Below the pieces are notes generated by a model, which saw only the letters and a program-made list of their open reading frames with translations, was not told the DNA's origin and ran no database searches. From assembly GCF_003664595.1 (NCBI RefSeq), contig NZ_QXPZ01000021.1, forward strand, positions 36,764 through 100,763: DNA of 64,000 nucleotides, written 5' to 3'. Numbering within the stretch: the stretch's first letter is position 1; each line of letters opens with the position of its first letter. Source of the stretch: Atopobacter sp. AH10 (lineage in GTDB: Bacteria > Bacillota > Bacilli > Lactobacillales > Aerococcaceae). Both the position numbers and the translations under genes were made by a program. Positions 17,344 through 25,696 of the stretch are shown piece by piece.

Positions 17344-18243
17344 ATGATGAACACGAAAATGGTTAAGGGGCTTGTAGGGAGCCTACTCTTAGGAGCTTTA
17401 GTCCTTCAAGTGCCAACAACAGCCGATGCGTCAAGTCAATCGGTTCATTGGACCCCTCGGACGAGTGAAGAGATTACTAAGTCTTTGAAAAAAGGCGCGA
17501 ATGGTAAAGAGCTAAGTTATACAATTGTTTGGGGAGACACCTTATCTCAAATTGCAGAAGCAATGGGGGTTGATGTCGATCATTTAGCCCAAATCAATTC
17601 TATCCAAAATAAGGATATCATTCATCCAGCTACGGTTTTGACTTATAATAAGGAAGCACATACCGTGACAGTTGAAGAAAAAGATGGAGATAAGGCGACA
17701 TATAATCTACCAGACCCTACACAAGGTCAAACAGAAGTGAAGCAAAGTAAGCTTGCCCCAAAATCTGAGGAGCAATCAGCAAAAACTTCTGAAGCGGATC
17801 AAGTAGCTCCTCAAGGACAAGAGCCTGCAACAGAAGCTCCTGCAACAGAAAAACAAGAGGCAAAATCTGATAATAAAAACAGTGAAGCTAAAGAGGAAGT
17901 AAAGGAAACGGTAAGTCCTCAAACTAATGCTACAGCTGAAGAAAAAAGTAAGCCACAAGGGCGGGTGATCACTGTTGAAGCGACTGCTTACAGTCGTCAT
18001 CAAGCAGGTTTATCCAATATGACAGCCAGTGGAGTGGATCTTTCTAAAAATCCTCGTGTTATCGCAGTGGATCCTCAGTTGATTCCATTGGGATCTCGTG
18101 TCTATATTGAAGGCTACGGAGAATTTTTAGCCGCGGATACGGGGGGAGCGATTAAAGGGAACCGCATTGACATCCATATGGAAAGCATAGCAGACTGTCA
18201 AGCATTTGGACGTCGGACGCTTCAAATTACAGTCTTAAACTAA
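17344..18243 (+). CDS. Secreted LysM and 3D-domain cell-wall protein
   Basis: The protein has a signal peptide (MMNTKMVKGLVGSLLLGALV, cleavage after TADA), one LysM peptidoglycan-binding domain (YTIVWGDTLSQIAEAMGV), a long low-complexity linker rich in Glu, Ala, Thr and Lys, and a C-terminal 3D domain of about 85 residues (VEATAYS, RVIAVDP, AADTGGAIKGNRIDIHM) with the three conserved Asp. Such proteins act in wall turnover, like YocH or resuscitation factors. ATG 17344 follows AAAGGAAGAG; the longer GTG frame from 17311 contains that site. Confidence 0.9.
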   Translation: MMNTKMVKGLVGSLLLGALVLQVPTTADASSQSVHWTPRTSEEITKSLKKGANGKELSYTIVWGDTLSQIAEAMGVDVDHLAQINSIQNKDIIHPATVLTYNKEAHTVTVEEKDGDKATYNLPDPTQGQTEVKQSKLAPKSEEQSAKTSEADQVAPQGQEPATEAPATEKQEAKSDNKNSEAKEEVKETVSPQTNATAEEKSKPQGRVITVEATAYSRHQAGLSNMTASGVDLSKNPRVIAVDPQLIPLGSRVYIEGYGEFLAADTGGAIKGNRIDIHMESIADCQAFGRRTLQITVLN

Positions 18244-18272
18244 ATTATTCTTGTGATAGTGAATAAAACAGG

Positions 18273-18306
18273 AGTCAGTTGATCTAAGGGTCAACTGGCT
18301 TTTTTA
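18273..18306 (+). terminator. Terminator after the LysM/3D gene
   Basis: AGTCAGTTGA pairs with TCAACTGGCT (one wobble) around a loop of 8 nt, followed by six T. Confidence 0.8.
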
Positions 18307-18393
18307 TAAGCTAGAAATGCATGAAAAGTCCTAAGAGAATTGAAATAGAACTAAATGACCATTTCTATGGACAAAAAAGTAAGTCTGGAAGGC

Positions 18394-18422
18394 TTTACCC
18401 CCTTTTTAAATAAGCTTATAAT
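18394..18422 (+). promoter_or_regulatory. Possible promoter upstream of the transaldolase gene
   Basis: TTTACC at 18394-18399, a 17-nt spacer and TATAAT at 18417-18422. This gives a leader of about 185 nt with no obvious structure in it. Confidence 0.4.
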
Positions 18423-18614
18423 AGAAACAATCCCTAAATGAAAAATATATATTCAAAATGTTCATGGGAATAGTTCAAAAAATACAAATTATGATCTAGG
18501 GAAGCCCCTAAGTTAGTCAATAGAGATAAGAGGATAAGTTAAGAAAAGCTCTTATACAAACTTAGCTTGGCTTGAAGGGAAATTTTTAGGTCATAGGCAT
18601 AAGGAGAGATGGAA

Positions 18615-19328
18615 ATGACAGAATTAGCAACGGCCATTTATTCAGATGGAGCAAGTATAGACGATATGTTGGAAGCACTCGCACAAGGGACAGTGACAGG
18701 CTTTACAACCAATCCGTCCTTGATGAAAAAGTCAGGAGTGACTTCTTACACCGATTTTGCTAGTGAAGTGGTACGACAAATAACGGACTATCCCGTCTCT
18801 TTTGAAGTCTTTAAAGATGATTTGGAAGGCATGCGACAAGAAGCGTTAAAGATTTCTAGCTTAGGGTCAAATGTGTATGTTAAGATTCCAGTGATCAATT
18901 CCAAGGGAGAATCTACTGCTAGCTTGATCAAGGAATTGAGCCAAGAAGGGGTCAAATTAAATGTGACGGCTATTTTTACGGTAGAACAAGTGCGTGAAGT
19001 GGTGGATCATTTGACAGATGGCGTGGATAGCATTGTGTCCGTATTCGCTGGTCGCTTGGCGGATGCAGGGATCGATCCTATTCCAGTGATGAAAGAAGCT
19101 TTAGCCATTTGTCGTGAAAAGAAGGGTTGTCAACTCTTATGGGCCAGCACTAGAGAAGTGTATAATATCTATCAAGCCGAACAATTAGGGGTAGATATCA
19201 TCACTTGCCCTCCAGCTGTGATTAAAAAATATGAACAAAATCAAGGGAAAACAGCCCTAGAAGGTTCTTTAGAAACCGTCCAAGGCTTCATGAAAGATAT
19301 AAAGTCTCTAGGCTTCAGTATTTTGTAA
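18615..19328 (+). CDS. tal: Transaldolase (TalC/MipB-like)
   Basis: A 237-aa aldolase of the small transaldolase group. It has GFTTNPSLMKKSG, the Schiff-base lysine Lys90 in NVYVKIPV, NVTAIFT, SVFAGRLADAG and LWASTREV. It moves a dihydroxyacetone unit between sugar phosphates in the pentose phosphate pathway; fructose-6-phosphate aldolase activity is the family alternative. ATG 18615 is preferred because AGGAG ends 8 nt before it, whereas ATG 18609 is only 2 nt away. A strong terminator follows. Confidence 0.88.
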   Translation: MTELATAIYSDGASIDDMLEALAQGTVTGFTTNPSLMKKSGVTSYTDFASEVVRQITDYPVSFEVFKDDLEGMRQEALKISSLGSNVYVKIPVINSKGESTASLIKELSQEGVKLNVTAIFTVEQVREVVDHLTDGVDSIVSVFAGRLADAGIDPIPVMKEALAICREKKGCQLLWASTREVYNIYQAEQLGVDIITCPPAVIKKYEQNQGKTALEGSLETVQGFMKDIKSLGFSIL

Positions 19329-19361
19329 TAGAAGCATTGCATTAACAATTAACAATAGGAA

Positions 19362-19410
19362 AAGTCCAATGGTTTGGTGGTTTATAGTGACCAAATCTTT
19401 GGGCTTTTTT
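19362..19410 (+). terminator. Terminator after the transaldolase gene
   Basis: AAGTCCAATGGTTTGGT pairs with ACCAAATCTTTGGGC across a short loop, followed by six T. Confidence 0.83.
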
Positions 19411-19734
19411 AGCCTATTATTAAAGGCAATTTTCTTTTTTTAAGACGGCTATATGAGATGCCTCTATAAAGTCAGTTTTTTATCTGATTTCAAAGAGCTA
19501 GTTTTTGTTAAAGGAGATTTACTTTTAAGGAAAATGTGGGCTTATTTTTGGGCATTGTCTAAAACGAAAGTAATAGAGATGAACTAATGGAGATTCATAG
19601 GCCTAGAGAACATAGCTTTTGCTCAAGAAGATTGGTATTTTTTGATCTTCAGACTAAAGGCTTATGGTCTTTATCCGCCAAGTATATTAAACTAATAATA
19701 GTTAAGATTTCTTAAAAAAGGAGGCGACAAGTGG
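19411..19734. other. Intergenic region
   Basis: AT-rich sequence between the transaldolase terminator and a small membrane-protein gene. I find no convincing promoter, RNA or repeat. Confidence 0.4.
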
Positions 19735-20151
19735 ATGGATAGATTCTTAAGATGGTGTTTTTGCCTATCGCTTAATGTCTTCTTTTCCTGGTGGATTATC
19801 TTAACCTTGATGAGCTTATTAGCGGGCGCTTGGTTACTTGTCGGTTCTTTTTTGGCCACGCCTTTTATATACGCATTGTCTGTTTTTGAGGTTATTGGGG
19901 AGCACTTCTCTTTACCTAGTTTGATCGTATCTCTTCTTTTGGGCGGAATTGGTTTCTGTAGTATTTATCCCATGCTAAAGCTGACGGATTGGCTAAAGGA
20001 TCGATTTTTGGACTATTGGAGATGGAACAAACGATTTGTCAAGCTAAGTTCCAGTGAGGCGGATGAAGAGGGAGATTGTTTGACATTAGGGGATCGAGGG
20101 CTTTTTGATGATGAAGCTTGTGAGGACACGACGTATTTTGATGAATTTTAA
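19735..20151 (+). CDS. Small membrane protein of unknown function (138 aa)
   Basis: I do not recognise it. Residues 10-45 and 58-82 are strongly hydrophobic (two or three membrane segments) with several Trp near the first. After a basic, aromatic stretch (KDRFLDYWRWNKRF) comes an acidic tail ending TTYFDEF. AAGGAGG lies 10 nt before the ATG. It is preceded by a 324-nt gap and followed by a pair of 27-nt repeats. Absence of charged residues within the membrane part makes a transporter unlikely. Confidence 0.65.
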   Translation: MDRFLRWCFCLSLNVFFSWWIILTLMSLLAGAWLLVGSFLATPFIYALSVFEVIGEHFSLPSLIVSLLLGGIGFCSIYPMLKLTDWLKDRFLDYWRWNKRFVKLSSSEADEEGDCLTLGDRGLFDDEACEDTTYFDEF

Positions 20152-20180
20152 AGATAAAGTCCATCTGAAGCATAAGCCGA

Positions 20181-20242
20181 TAAATGTGAAAGTGGATAAT
20201 AAATAATGATGCTGCTAAATGTGAAAGTGGATAGGAAATAAC
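20181..20242 (+). repeat. Two-copy direct repeat after the 138-aa gene
   Basis: TAAATGTGAAAGTGGATA occurs at 20181 and 20216 (period 35), each followed by a variant of ATAAATAA or GGAAATAA. It lies 30 nt after the stop codon. Confidence 0.75.
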
Positions 20243-20314
20243 GTAGTATTTTTAAAGCTCTGTCGTTAGTGCTTCATGGGGTAAAATCTATACAAAAGGT
20301 AAAGGAGCGATGTC

Positions 20315-20764
20315 ATGAGTACAAAAGCTTATACAACTTATTGGGTTAATAGACGCGATGATGTTCGTAAAGAGCACGGGACATATGCTAGCGAAGAGGA
20401 AGCCGTTAAGGGTATAGAGGCTTGGTGGGAAATCCATCAAGAGAAACCTCATCATGTGGAAAAGCTACGTACGAATACAGGAGCTTTAGAGATTTATTAT
20501 GGTGAAGATTACTATTACTACCGTATTGAAGAAAGAAGACTAGACGGTAAGTTACCAGCTGCTCATGCTAAAAAACGTAGCCAAGCGGAAGTTGAAAGCT
20601 TGCGGAAAAAATATGATGTGTCAGAAGAATTATATCTTTATGAAGAACTAGCTGAGCCTTATCAAGATCGTTTAACTTTAGCGATGAATGATGGGAAGAA
20701 AATCTTAAATTTGCTTTACGATCATAGGGGGCGTCCAGTAAAGCCTTTGCTTTTAAAGGGCTAG
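20315..20764 (+). CDS. Conserved-looking soluble protein of unknown function (149 aa)
   Basis: I do not recognise a family. The protein is rich in aromatic and charged residues, with ALEIYYGEDYYYYRIEE in the middle and an acidic helix (YDVSEELYLYEELAEPYQ). It has no signal peptide, membrane segment or Cys. AAGGAG and the ATG are 8 nt apart. Codon use matches the neighbours. It is monocistronic, with its own repeat-containing 3' region and the palindromic terminator at 21007. Confidence 0.6.
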   Translation: MSTKAYTTYWVNRRDDVRKEHGTYASEEEAVKGIEAWWEIHQEKPHHVEKLRTNTGALEIYYGEDYYYYRIEERRLDGKLPAAHAKKRSQAEVESLRKKYDVSEELYLYEELAEPYQDRLTLAMNDGKKILNLLYDHRGRPVKPLLLKG

Positions 20765-20815
20765 TTAGCTAGCTAAGAGCTTAAAAAAAGTGTTTTCTCT
20801 CCTATACTACTTTAT

Positions 20816-20907
20816 AGCTTAGGCCATGAGATAGGGACAAAAGGTATTCAAGCAACCATTGGGACAAAGATTTTTTTAGAGCTTAGACCATGTGTTAGGG
20901 ACAAAAG
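20816..20907 (+). repeat. Two-copy direct repeat in the 149-aa gene 3' region
   Basis: 20816-20843 (AGCTTAGGCCATGAGATAGG...) recurs at 20880-20907 with about four changes; period 64 nt. Confidence 0.7.
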
Positions 20908-21006
20908 CCTTAAGAGGTCATTTTTGTGATGTAGATTAGCTGTACAGGCAATCGTCTGTCTCTTTCACCAACATCAAAAAGTATAGAGCCTAAATAAATA
21001 AAAAAC

Positions 21007-21054
21007 AAAGCGAGTATAAATGTTGTTAAATCAACATCTATACCCGCTTTTCTT
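21007..21054. terminator. Bidirectional terminator, copy 2 of a palindromic repeat family
   Basis: AAAGCGAGTATAAATGTTG at 21007-21025 pairs with CAACATCTATACCCGCTTT at 21032-21050, with two mismatches. It is nearly identical to the element at 10704. Both are followed by TCAAAGTCAG about 20 nt later. It lies between convergent genes. Confidence 0.85.
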
Positions 21055-21076
21055 GCTTTTTTACTGTCAAAGTCAG

Positions 21077-21120
21077 CACGTCAATTGTACTTTTTATTAG
21101 CTACGATTGACGTGTTTTTA
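21077..21120. terminator. Second hairpin terminator in the same gap
   Basis: CACGTCAAT (21077-21085) pairs with ATTGACGTG (21106-21114), followed by TTTTTA. A third short hairpin (GATGAA/TTCATC) lies at about 21128-21145. Confidence 0.65.
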
Positions 21121-21173
21121 TAATGAAGATGAAGCATTTTTCATCCTCTTGGTTAGGAAGAAAGGGAAAATAA

Positions 21174-22706
21174 TTAGCCTTGTCTCATAAGATAGTCGTG
21201 GGCACTCAAGGCAGCTGTAGCACCAGATCCCATCGAAATAACGATTTGTTTATAGGTGGAGTTGGTGCAATCACCGGCAGCAAAAATGCGTTCTTGGTTA
21301 CTTTGGCCTCGTTCATCTACAATAATTTCACCCTTATCGTTGAGCGTGAGACAGTTTTTAACAAAATCGGTATTTGGAACTAAGCCAACCAGGATAAAGA
21401 CGCCATCAGCTTTAATCGTATGACTTTCTTGACTGTCTCGGTCGACATAGGTTAAGGATTGAACTTTTCCTTGACCTTCAATGGCAGTGGTATTGGCCTT
21501 TGTCACAATTGTTACGTTGGATTTTTCGCGTAATCGTTCAAGAAGAACAGCATCAGCTTTTAAATGATCGGCATATTCTAAAACGGTGACACTTGAAGCT
21601 AAATTGGCCATATCTAGGGCGGCTTCTATACCGGAATTGCCACCTCCAATGACGACAACAGGCTTATCTTTAAATAGTGGACCATCGCAGTGAGGGCAAT
21701 AAGAAATGCCTTTTGCCTTAAATTCCTTTTCACCAGGGACATTAATGAGTCTCCAGTGGGCACCAGTAGCGACAATCAGTGTTTTAGAAGTGAGATAGCC
21801 CTGTTCACCAAGTGATACCTTTACTTTTTCATCTTCAACTTCTAAGGAAGATACGGTCACATTTTCAATGAGGTCAATCGGATAGTGTTCGACATGCGCC
21901 CTAATTTGCTGCATGAGTTTTGGCCCTTCAGTGTAAATTTGCCCGATCATGTTTTCTATACCGAGAGTTTCGTTGACCTGACCTCCAAAACTTTTAGCCA
22001 CTAAAGCTACTTTTAAGCCTTTACGAGCGGTATAGATAGCAGCTGATGCACCAGCTGGGCCTCCGCCTATGACAAGGCAATCGTATGGCTCATCAACTTG
22101 ATAAGTAGGTTTTTCTTGCGGAGAAAGTAAGTCTAAGATTTGGTCTAAATTTTGCCGACCAGAAGCCCATTCTTTGCCGTCAAGGAAAATAGTCGGAACA
22201 GCCATAACTTGGTATTTATCTGCCAAGTCTTTAAAGCTTCCTCCTTCAATCATACTGTGAGAAATATTGGGATTGAGGAGAGAAATGATGTTTAAGGCTT
22301 GAACGACATCTGGGCAATTATGGCAACTAAGGCTGACAAATGTTTCGAAATGACAAGTTTGTTTTAAGCCTTCAATACGGGCTTTTTGTTCAGGACTAAT
22401 TTTTGGGGCACGACCACCTACTTGCAAAAGGGCGAGAACAAAAGATTCGAATTCATGCCCAAGAGGTAGACCAGCGAAGCAAATACCGCTATCGTAGTCC
22501 TTTCGATCAATGGTAAAAGAAGGTTTTAGCTTAAGATCAGCGCTTGTTAAAGAAAGTTTGCCGCTTAGAGCAACAACTTCCTCCAGAAAGCTTTTGACTT
22601 CTTGAGAAGCAGGATCCTCGCCTAGACATGCTTTCAGGACAACTTCTTTTTCTAATAAAGTCAAATACTGACTTAGTTGTTGTTGAAGTTCAGCTGTTAA
22701 GACCAT
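21174..22706 (-). CDS. ahpF: Alkyl hydroperoxide reductase flavoprotein subunit AhpF
   Basis: AhpF passes electrons from NADH through FAD and disulfides to AhpC. The 510-aa protein has an N-terminal thioredoxin-fold pair with Cys128/Cys131 in SCHNCP, an FAD motif VIGGGPAGASAAIY, the redox pair in YCPHCDGP, an NAD motif VIGGGNSGIEAA and the closing FAAGDCTNSTYKQIVISMG. It starts 9 nt after the ahpC stop, so the two genes form one peroxide-stress operon, probably under the PerR site at 23301. Confidence 0.94.
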   Translation of the reverse strand: MVLTAELQQQLSQYLTLLEKEVVLKACLGEDPASQEVKSFLEEVVALSGKLSLTSADLKLKPSFTIDRKDYDSGICFAGLPLGHEFESFVLALLQVGGRAPKISPEQKARIEGLKQTCHFETFVSLSCHNCPDVVQALNIISLLNPNISHSMIEGGSFKDLADKYQVMAVPTIFLDGKEWASGRQNLDQILDLLSPQEKPTYQVDEPYDCLVIGGGPAGASAAIYTARKGLKVALVAKSFGGQVNETLGIENMIGQIYTEGPKLMQQIRAHVEHYPIDLIENVTVSSLEVEDEKVKVSLGEQGYLTSKTLIVATGAHWRLINVPGEKEFKAKGISYCPHCDGPLFKDKPVVVIGGGNSGIEAALDMANLASSVTVLEYADHLKADAVLLERLREKSNVTIVTKANTTAIEGQGKVQSLTYVDRDSQESHTIKADGVFILVGLVPNTDFVKNCLTLNDKGEIIVDERGQSNQERIFAAGDCTNSTYKQIVISMGSGATAALSAHDYLMRQG

Positions 22707-22715
22707 GAATCTACC

Positions 22716-23279
22716 CTAAATTTTACCAACGAGGTCTAGGCCAGGAGTAAGTGTTTGATGATCTTCTTTCCATTTAGCAGGGCATACTTCACCTGGATGG
22801 CTACGAACATATTGAGCGGCTTTGATTTTATCGACTAAGCTAGAAGCATCCCGGCCGATACCATCAGCATTAATTTCTACGGTTTGGATGACTCCATCTG
22901 GATCGATTAAGAAAGTAGCACGATTAGCTAAGCCACTTTCCTCATCCAAAACGTCGAATTGACGAGAAATTTGTTGGCTTGGGTCACCGATCATCACATA
23001 CTCTAGACTAGAAATGGCTTCTGAATGGTCGTGCCATGCCTTATGAACGAAATGAGTATCTGTTGAGATAGAGTAAACTTCAGCACCTAACTCTTTAAAT
23101 TTGGCATAGTTTTCTTGAACGTCTTGTAATTCAGTAGGGCAGACAAAGCTGAAGTCTGCTGGGTAGAAAACAAGGATACTCCAATGACCTTTCAAATCTT
23201 CATCGCTAACTTCGATAAATTTTTCTTGGTGGTAGGCGTGCGCCTTAAAAGCTTCAACTGTTTTTCCAATCAATGACAT
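22716..23279 (-). CDS. ahpC: Alkyl hydroperoxide reductase peroxiredoxin AhpC
   Basis: A typical two-Cys peroxiredoxin of 187 aa that reduces hydrogen peroxide and organic peroxides. The peroxidatic Cys47 is in [10 protein letters not shown] and the resolving Cys166 in [22 protein letters not shown] precedes the ATG. A PerR-type operator lies 22-36 nt upstream of the start codon. Confidence 0.95.
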   Translation of the reverse strand: MSLIGKTVEAFKAHAYHQEKFIEVSDEDLKGHWSILVFYPADFSFVCPTELQDVQENYAKFKELGAEVYSISTDTHFVHKAWHDHSEAISSLEYVMIGDPSQQISRQFDVLDEESGLANRATFLIDPDGVIQTVEINADGIGRDASSLVDKIKAAQYVRSHPGEVCPAKWKEDHQTLTPGLDLVGKI

Positions 23280-23300
23280 AAGAATTCCTCCTAAGATAAA

Positions 23301-23315
23301 TTAGAATGATTCTAC
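23301..23315. promoter_or_regulatory. PerR box upstream of ahpCF
   Basis: TTAGAATGATTCTAC matches the PerR consensus TTATAATNATTATAA at 12 of 14 defined positions and is a dyad with one outer mismatch. In Firmicutes PerR releases such sites upon peroxide oxidation. perR is not in this window. Confidence 0.7.
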
Positions 23316-23620
23316 ATTCTTCTACTAGTATAACTCTTTCAAATAAAAAATGAAACAGATTTCAGGAAATATACTTCTGCTTTTGTACTAAGAAAATGTT
23401 AAGATACCCTAAAAAAAAATAAAGCTGGGCTTTGAAAAGTCTTTTTCTTTGTCGATAGCTGGCTAATTTCTTTAATCTCAATTGAATGATAACGAAAGGC
23501 CAAAGTTTGACGGGATAGCTTGCAGGTGATCTAGAAAGTTCACTCGAAAAAACCTAAAATCCAACAAAATTTATCCAATGCAGAATGGTGGACAAATTTT
23601 TGGGGGATTTAGTCTATAGG

Positions 23621-23706
23621 CAAGAAGACAAGGGAAGAGGACAAGGGAAGAAGACATGGTAAGCAGATAAGTCAAGAAGACATGGCAAGAAGACAAGGGA
23701 AGAGGA
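23621..23706 (+). repeat. Purine-rich short tandem repeats
   Basis: Variants of AAGAAGACAAGGG recur across this stretch. A 21-nt segment starting CAAGAAGACAAGGG is repeated exactly at 23621 and 23686 (period 65). Confidence 0.75.
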
Positions 23707-23723
23707 TGAGAAAAGTTGACAAT

Positions 23724-23812
23724 AAAAAAGCAAGTCAAGGGTAGAAGTTCCCACTAAAATTAGCTGGTGTGGTCTAATATTAGGGGCATTCATACACATC
23801 ACTTGCTTTTTT
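23724..23812. repeat. 89-bp element with 12-bp perfect terminal inverted repeats
   Basis: AAAAAAGCAAGT at 23724-23735 is the exact complement of ACTTGCTTTTTT at 23801-23812, with 65 bp between. Read on the minus strand it can end transcription of the upstream deaminase-like gene. The long interior is unusual for a plain terminator, so a miniature mobile element is an alternative. Confidence 0.6.
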
Positions 23813-23875
23813 TACATCATTAGTTGAATTATTGGCTAGGAGTGATCTAGTCACTATATTCTTCTGATTGACGAC

Positions 23876-24028
23876 CTATTCTGTAGATAGGGTTTAAGGT
23901 TGATATTATAGTTATGTAAGCCTTGTTTAAATGAAGCTATTCTATGGATAGGGTGGAAGGTTGACTTTATAGCTATGTCATTATTGTTTAAATGAACAGA
24001 TTTCTATGGATAGGCTGAAGTTGACTTA
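23876..24028 (-). repeat. Three-copy degenerate tandem repeat after the deaminase gene
   Basis: Copies at 23876-23936, 23937-23997 and a partial one at 23998-24028 have a period of 61 nt and share CTATGGATAGG and TTGTTTAAATGAA. The array ends 3 nt from the stop codon of the minus-strand gene. Confidence 0.8.
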
Positions 24029-24030
24029 GA

Positions 24031-24573
24031 TTATTGGCAATTTTTACAGTCGCCATTTTCGCAGTTCTCAAAAAGTTGAGGGCTAGAGCTTGGTAGAACA
24101 GCATTGGATTCTAGCGCTAAACTCATTTTTTCAAAAAAATGTGGCGGTAATTTAATTTGATGAATAGCGACTCCACTTTGTTCTAACAGGTGGATCGCAT
24201 AGGCATCGTTTCGGTAGTCATTGAGATAATTGATTTTTTTGATACCAGCCTGAATTAAGCTCTTACTACAAGATAGACAAGGGAAATGGGTAACATATAT
24301 CTCTGCCCCATCTGTTTGAACACCAAATTTGGCACATTGCAGTAAAGCATTCATTTCTGCATGAATAGTTCTAACACAGTGCCCATCTTGTAAATAGCAT
24401 CCTTCATCTATACAGTGTGTTTCACCAGAGACAGAACCGTTATATCCTCCTGCAATCATTCGTTTATCCCGAACGATAACGGCACCTACCATGGCACGTT
24501 GACAGGTGCTTCTTGTTGCTAGAACAAGACTTTGAGAAATGAAATAGTGATCCCATGGAATACGTTGCGTCAT
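24031..24573 (-). CDS. dCMP deaminase / ComEB-like cytidine deaminase family protein
   Basis: The zinc deaminase signature is clear: HAEMNALLQCAKFG with the zinc His and catalytic Glu, and PCLSCSKSLIQ with two zinc Cys, in a layout like dCMP deaminases (RSTCQRAMVGAVIVRDKRMIAGGYNG). It would make dUMP for dTMP synthesis. I place the start at ATG 24573 because MTQRIPWDHYFISQS aligns with the usual family start, but no ribosome binding site is close. The frame stays open to ATG 24687, which also lacks one. The tail NCENGDCKNCQ adds three Cys. Confidence 0.8.
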   Translation of the reverse strand: MTQRIPWDHYFISQSLVLATRSTCQRAMVGAVIVRDKRMIAGGYNGSVSGETHCIDEGCYLQDGHCVRTIHAEMNALLQCAKFGVQTDGAEIYVTHFPCLSCSKSLIQAGIKKINYLNDYRNDAYAIHLLEQSGVAIHQIKLPPHFFEKMSLALESNAVLPSSSPQLFENCENGDCKNCQ

Positions 24574-24776
24574 AAGCGTTGGCAAGAAGTACGATTTTCT
24601 ATATGTTGAAGCTTCTTGCGCTGCCTCCTCTCGTTTTAAAAGATTTAAAAGTCTAAAATATCTTCCTTTATTATACGAAATTTTCATTTCAAAAGGAGAA
24701 GAGAATGGAAAATAGTGAAGAAGAAAGGCTTAAAAAGAAGTTGGCAAACAAAAATATAAGAAAGCGCTATGAAATT

Positions 24777-24805
24777 TTGCGTCCTATTAATGAGAATTGT
24801 ATAAT
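24777..24805 (+). promoter_or_regulatory. Predicted promoter of the RmlD-like gene
   Basis: TTGCGT at 24777-24782, 17 nt, TATAAT at 24800-24805; the leader is about 30 nt long. Confidence 0.6.
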
Positions 24806-24841
24806 AAAAAGTTGTGTATCTAATGACTTAAGGAGGAAAAT

Positions 24842-25684
24842 ATGGAACGTATTTGGATTTGTGGATCTAATGGGCGTTTAGGTAAGGCTTTGGAACATCA
24901 TTTAAATCCGATTGATGCGGAAATCATCTCAACGGATATTGATACATTGGATGTCTCTGATTGTGATGAAGTCATCTTATTCGCTCGTCGAAATCGGCCA
25001 ACCGTTATTATTAACTGTGCTGGGGTGACTAATCATCAGTATTGTCAAGACCATCCAGAAGAAGCTTACAGAGTGAACGGCTTAGGGGCAAGGAATGTGG
25101 CGGTTGCTGCTCAATTAATTAATGCCCAACTCATCCATCTTTCTACTGACCAAGTTTTTGGTCAACATATAGATGGCCCTTGTAAAGAGTGTGACCAAGC
25201 TTCTCCACTTTCCATTTTTGGGAAGTCTAAATTGTTTGGGGAAGAGATGGTGTCTAGGGTGTGCCCTCATCATTTCATTATTCGCACCAGCTGGCTATAC
25301 TCTAATGAAAACCATATGGTGGAAAAAGTTTTAGAAAAGGCTAAAAAGAATGAAGTGATTTCCATTTCGAGAACGGCTATTGGGTCGCCAACCTCTGCCT
25401 ATGCCTTATCCTTGTTCATTATTCAATTGATGAAAAGCCATGAATATGGGGTTTATCATGCAAGTTGTGAAGGTTATTGTTCTCAACGAGAATTTACGGA
25501 AAAGATTTTGGAAAATGCGGGATTGACCGCCCAATTAAAAGAAGTAGAAGATTATTCCGACCAAATTTTCCGTCCCAAATCAGTTGCTTTGGAGAATTTT
25601 ATTCTTAATATTTCTGATATTTATCAGTTTCCAACTTGGCAAGAAACCTTAGCGGACTATATGACTCATAATGGCTTGATGTAA
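24842..25684 (+). CDS. RmlD-like NAD(P)-binding protein, catalytic Tyr replaced
   Basis: The 280-aa protein follows dTDP-4-dehydrorhamnose reductase RmlD along its length: GSNGRLGKAL nucleotide loop (8-17), VIINCAGVT, RVNGLGARNVA, HLSTDQVF, PLSIFGKSKLFGEE, RTSWLYS. The family YxxxK motif is here Phe126-GKS-Lys130, so the catalytic Tyr is absent, and STDYVF has become STDQVF. It may therefore be a non-reductase paralogue. No rmlA, rmlB or rmlC is near. AAGGAGG precedes the ATG; the next gene follows after 12 nt. Confidence 0.82.
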   Translation: MERIWICGSNGRLGKALEHHLNPIDAEIISTDIDTLDVSDCDEVILFARRNRPTVIINCAGVTNHQYCQDHPEEAYRVNGLGARNVAVAAQLINAQLIHLSTDQVFGQHIDGPCKECDQASPLSIFGKSKLFGEEMVSRVCPHHFIIRTSWLYSNENHMVEKVLEKAKKNEVISISRTAIGSPTSAYALSLFIIQLMKSHEYGVYHASCEGYCSQREFTEKILENAGLTAQLKEVEDYSDQIFRPKSVALENFILNISDIYQFPTWQETLADYMTHNGLM

Positions 25685-25696
25685 AAGGAGAGACGG

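Noticed and set aside
24705..24881. 58-codon frame with a good AAGGAG site just upstream of the RmlD-like gene
   Set aside because: It overlaps the RmlD gene out of frame and contains that gene's promoter; the sequence is Lys/Glu-rich without family likeness, so it is probably chance.
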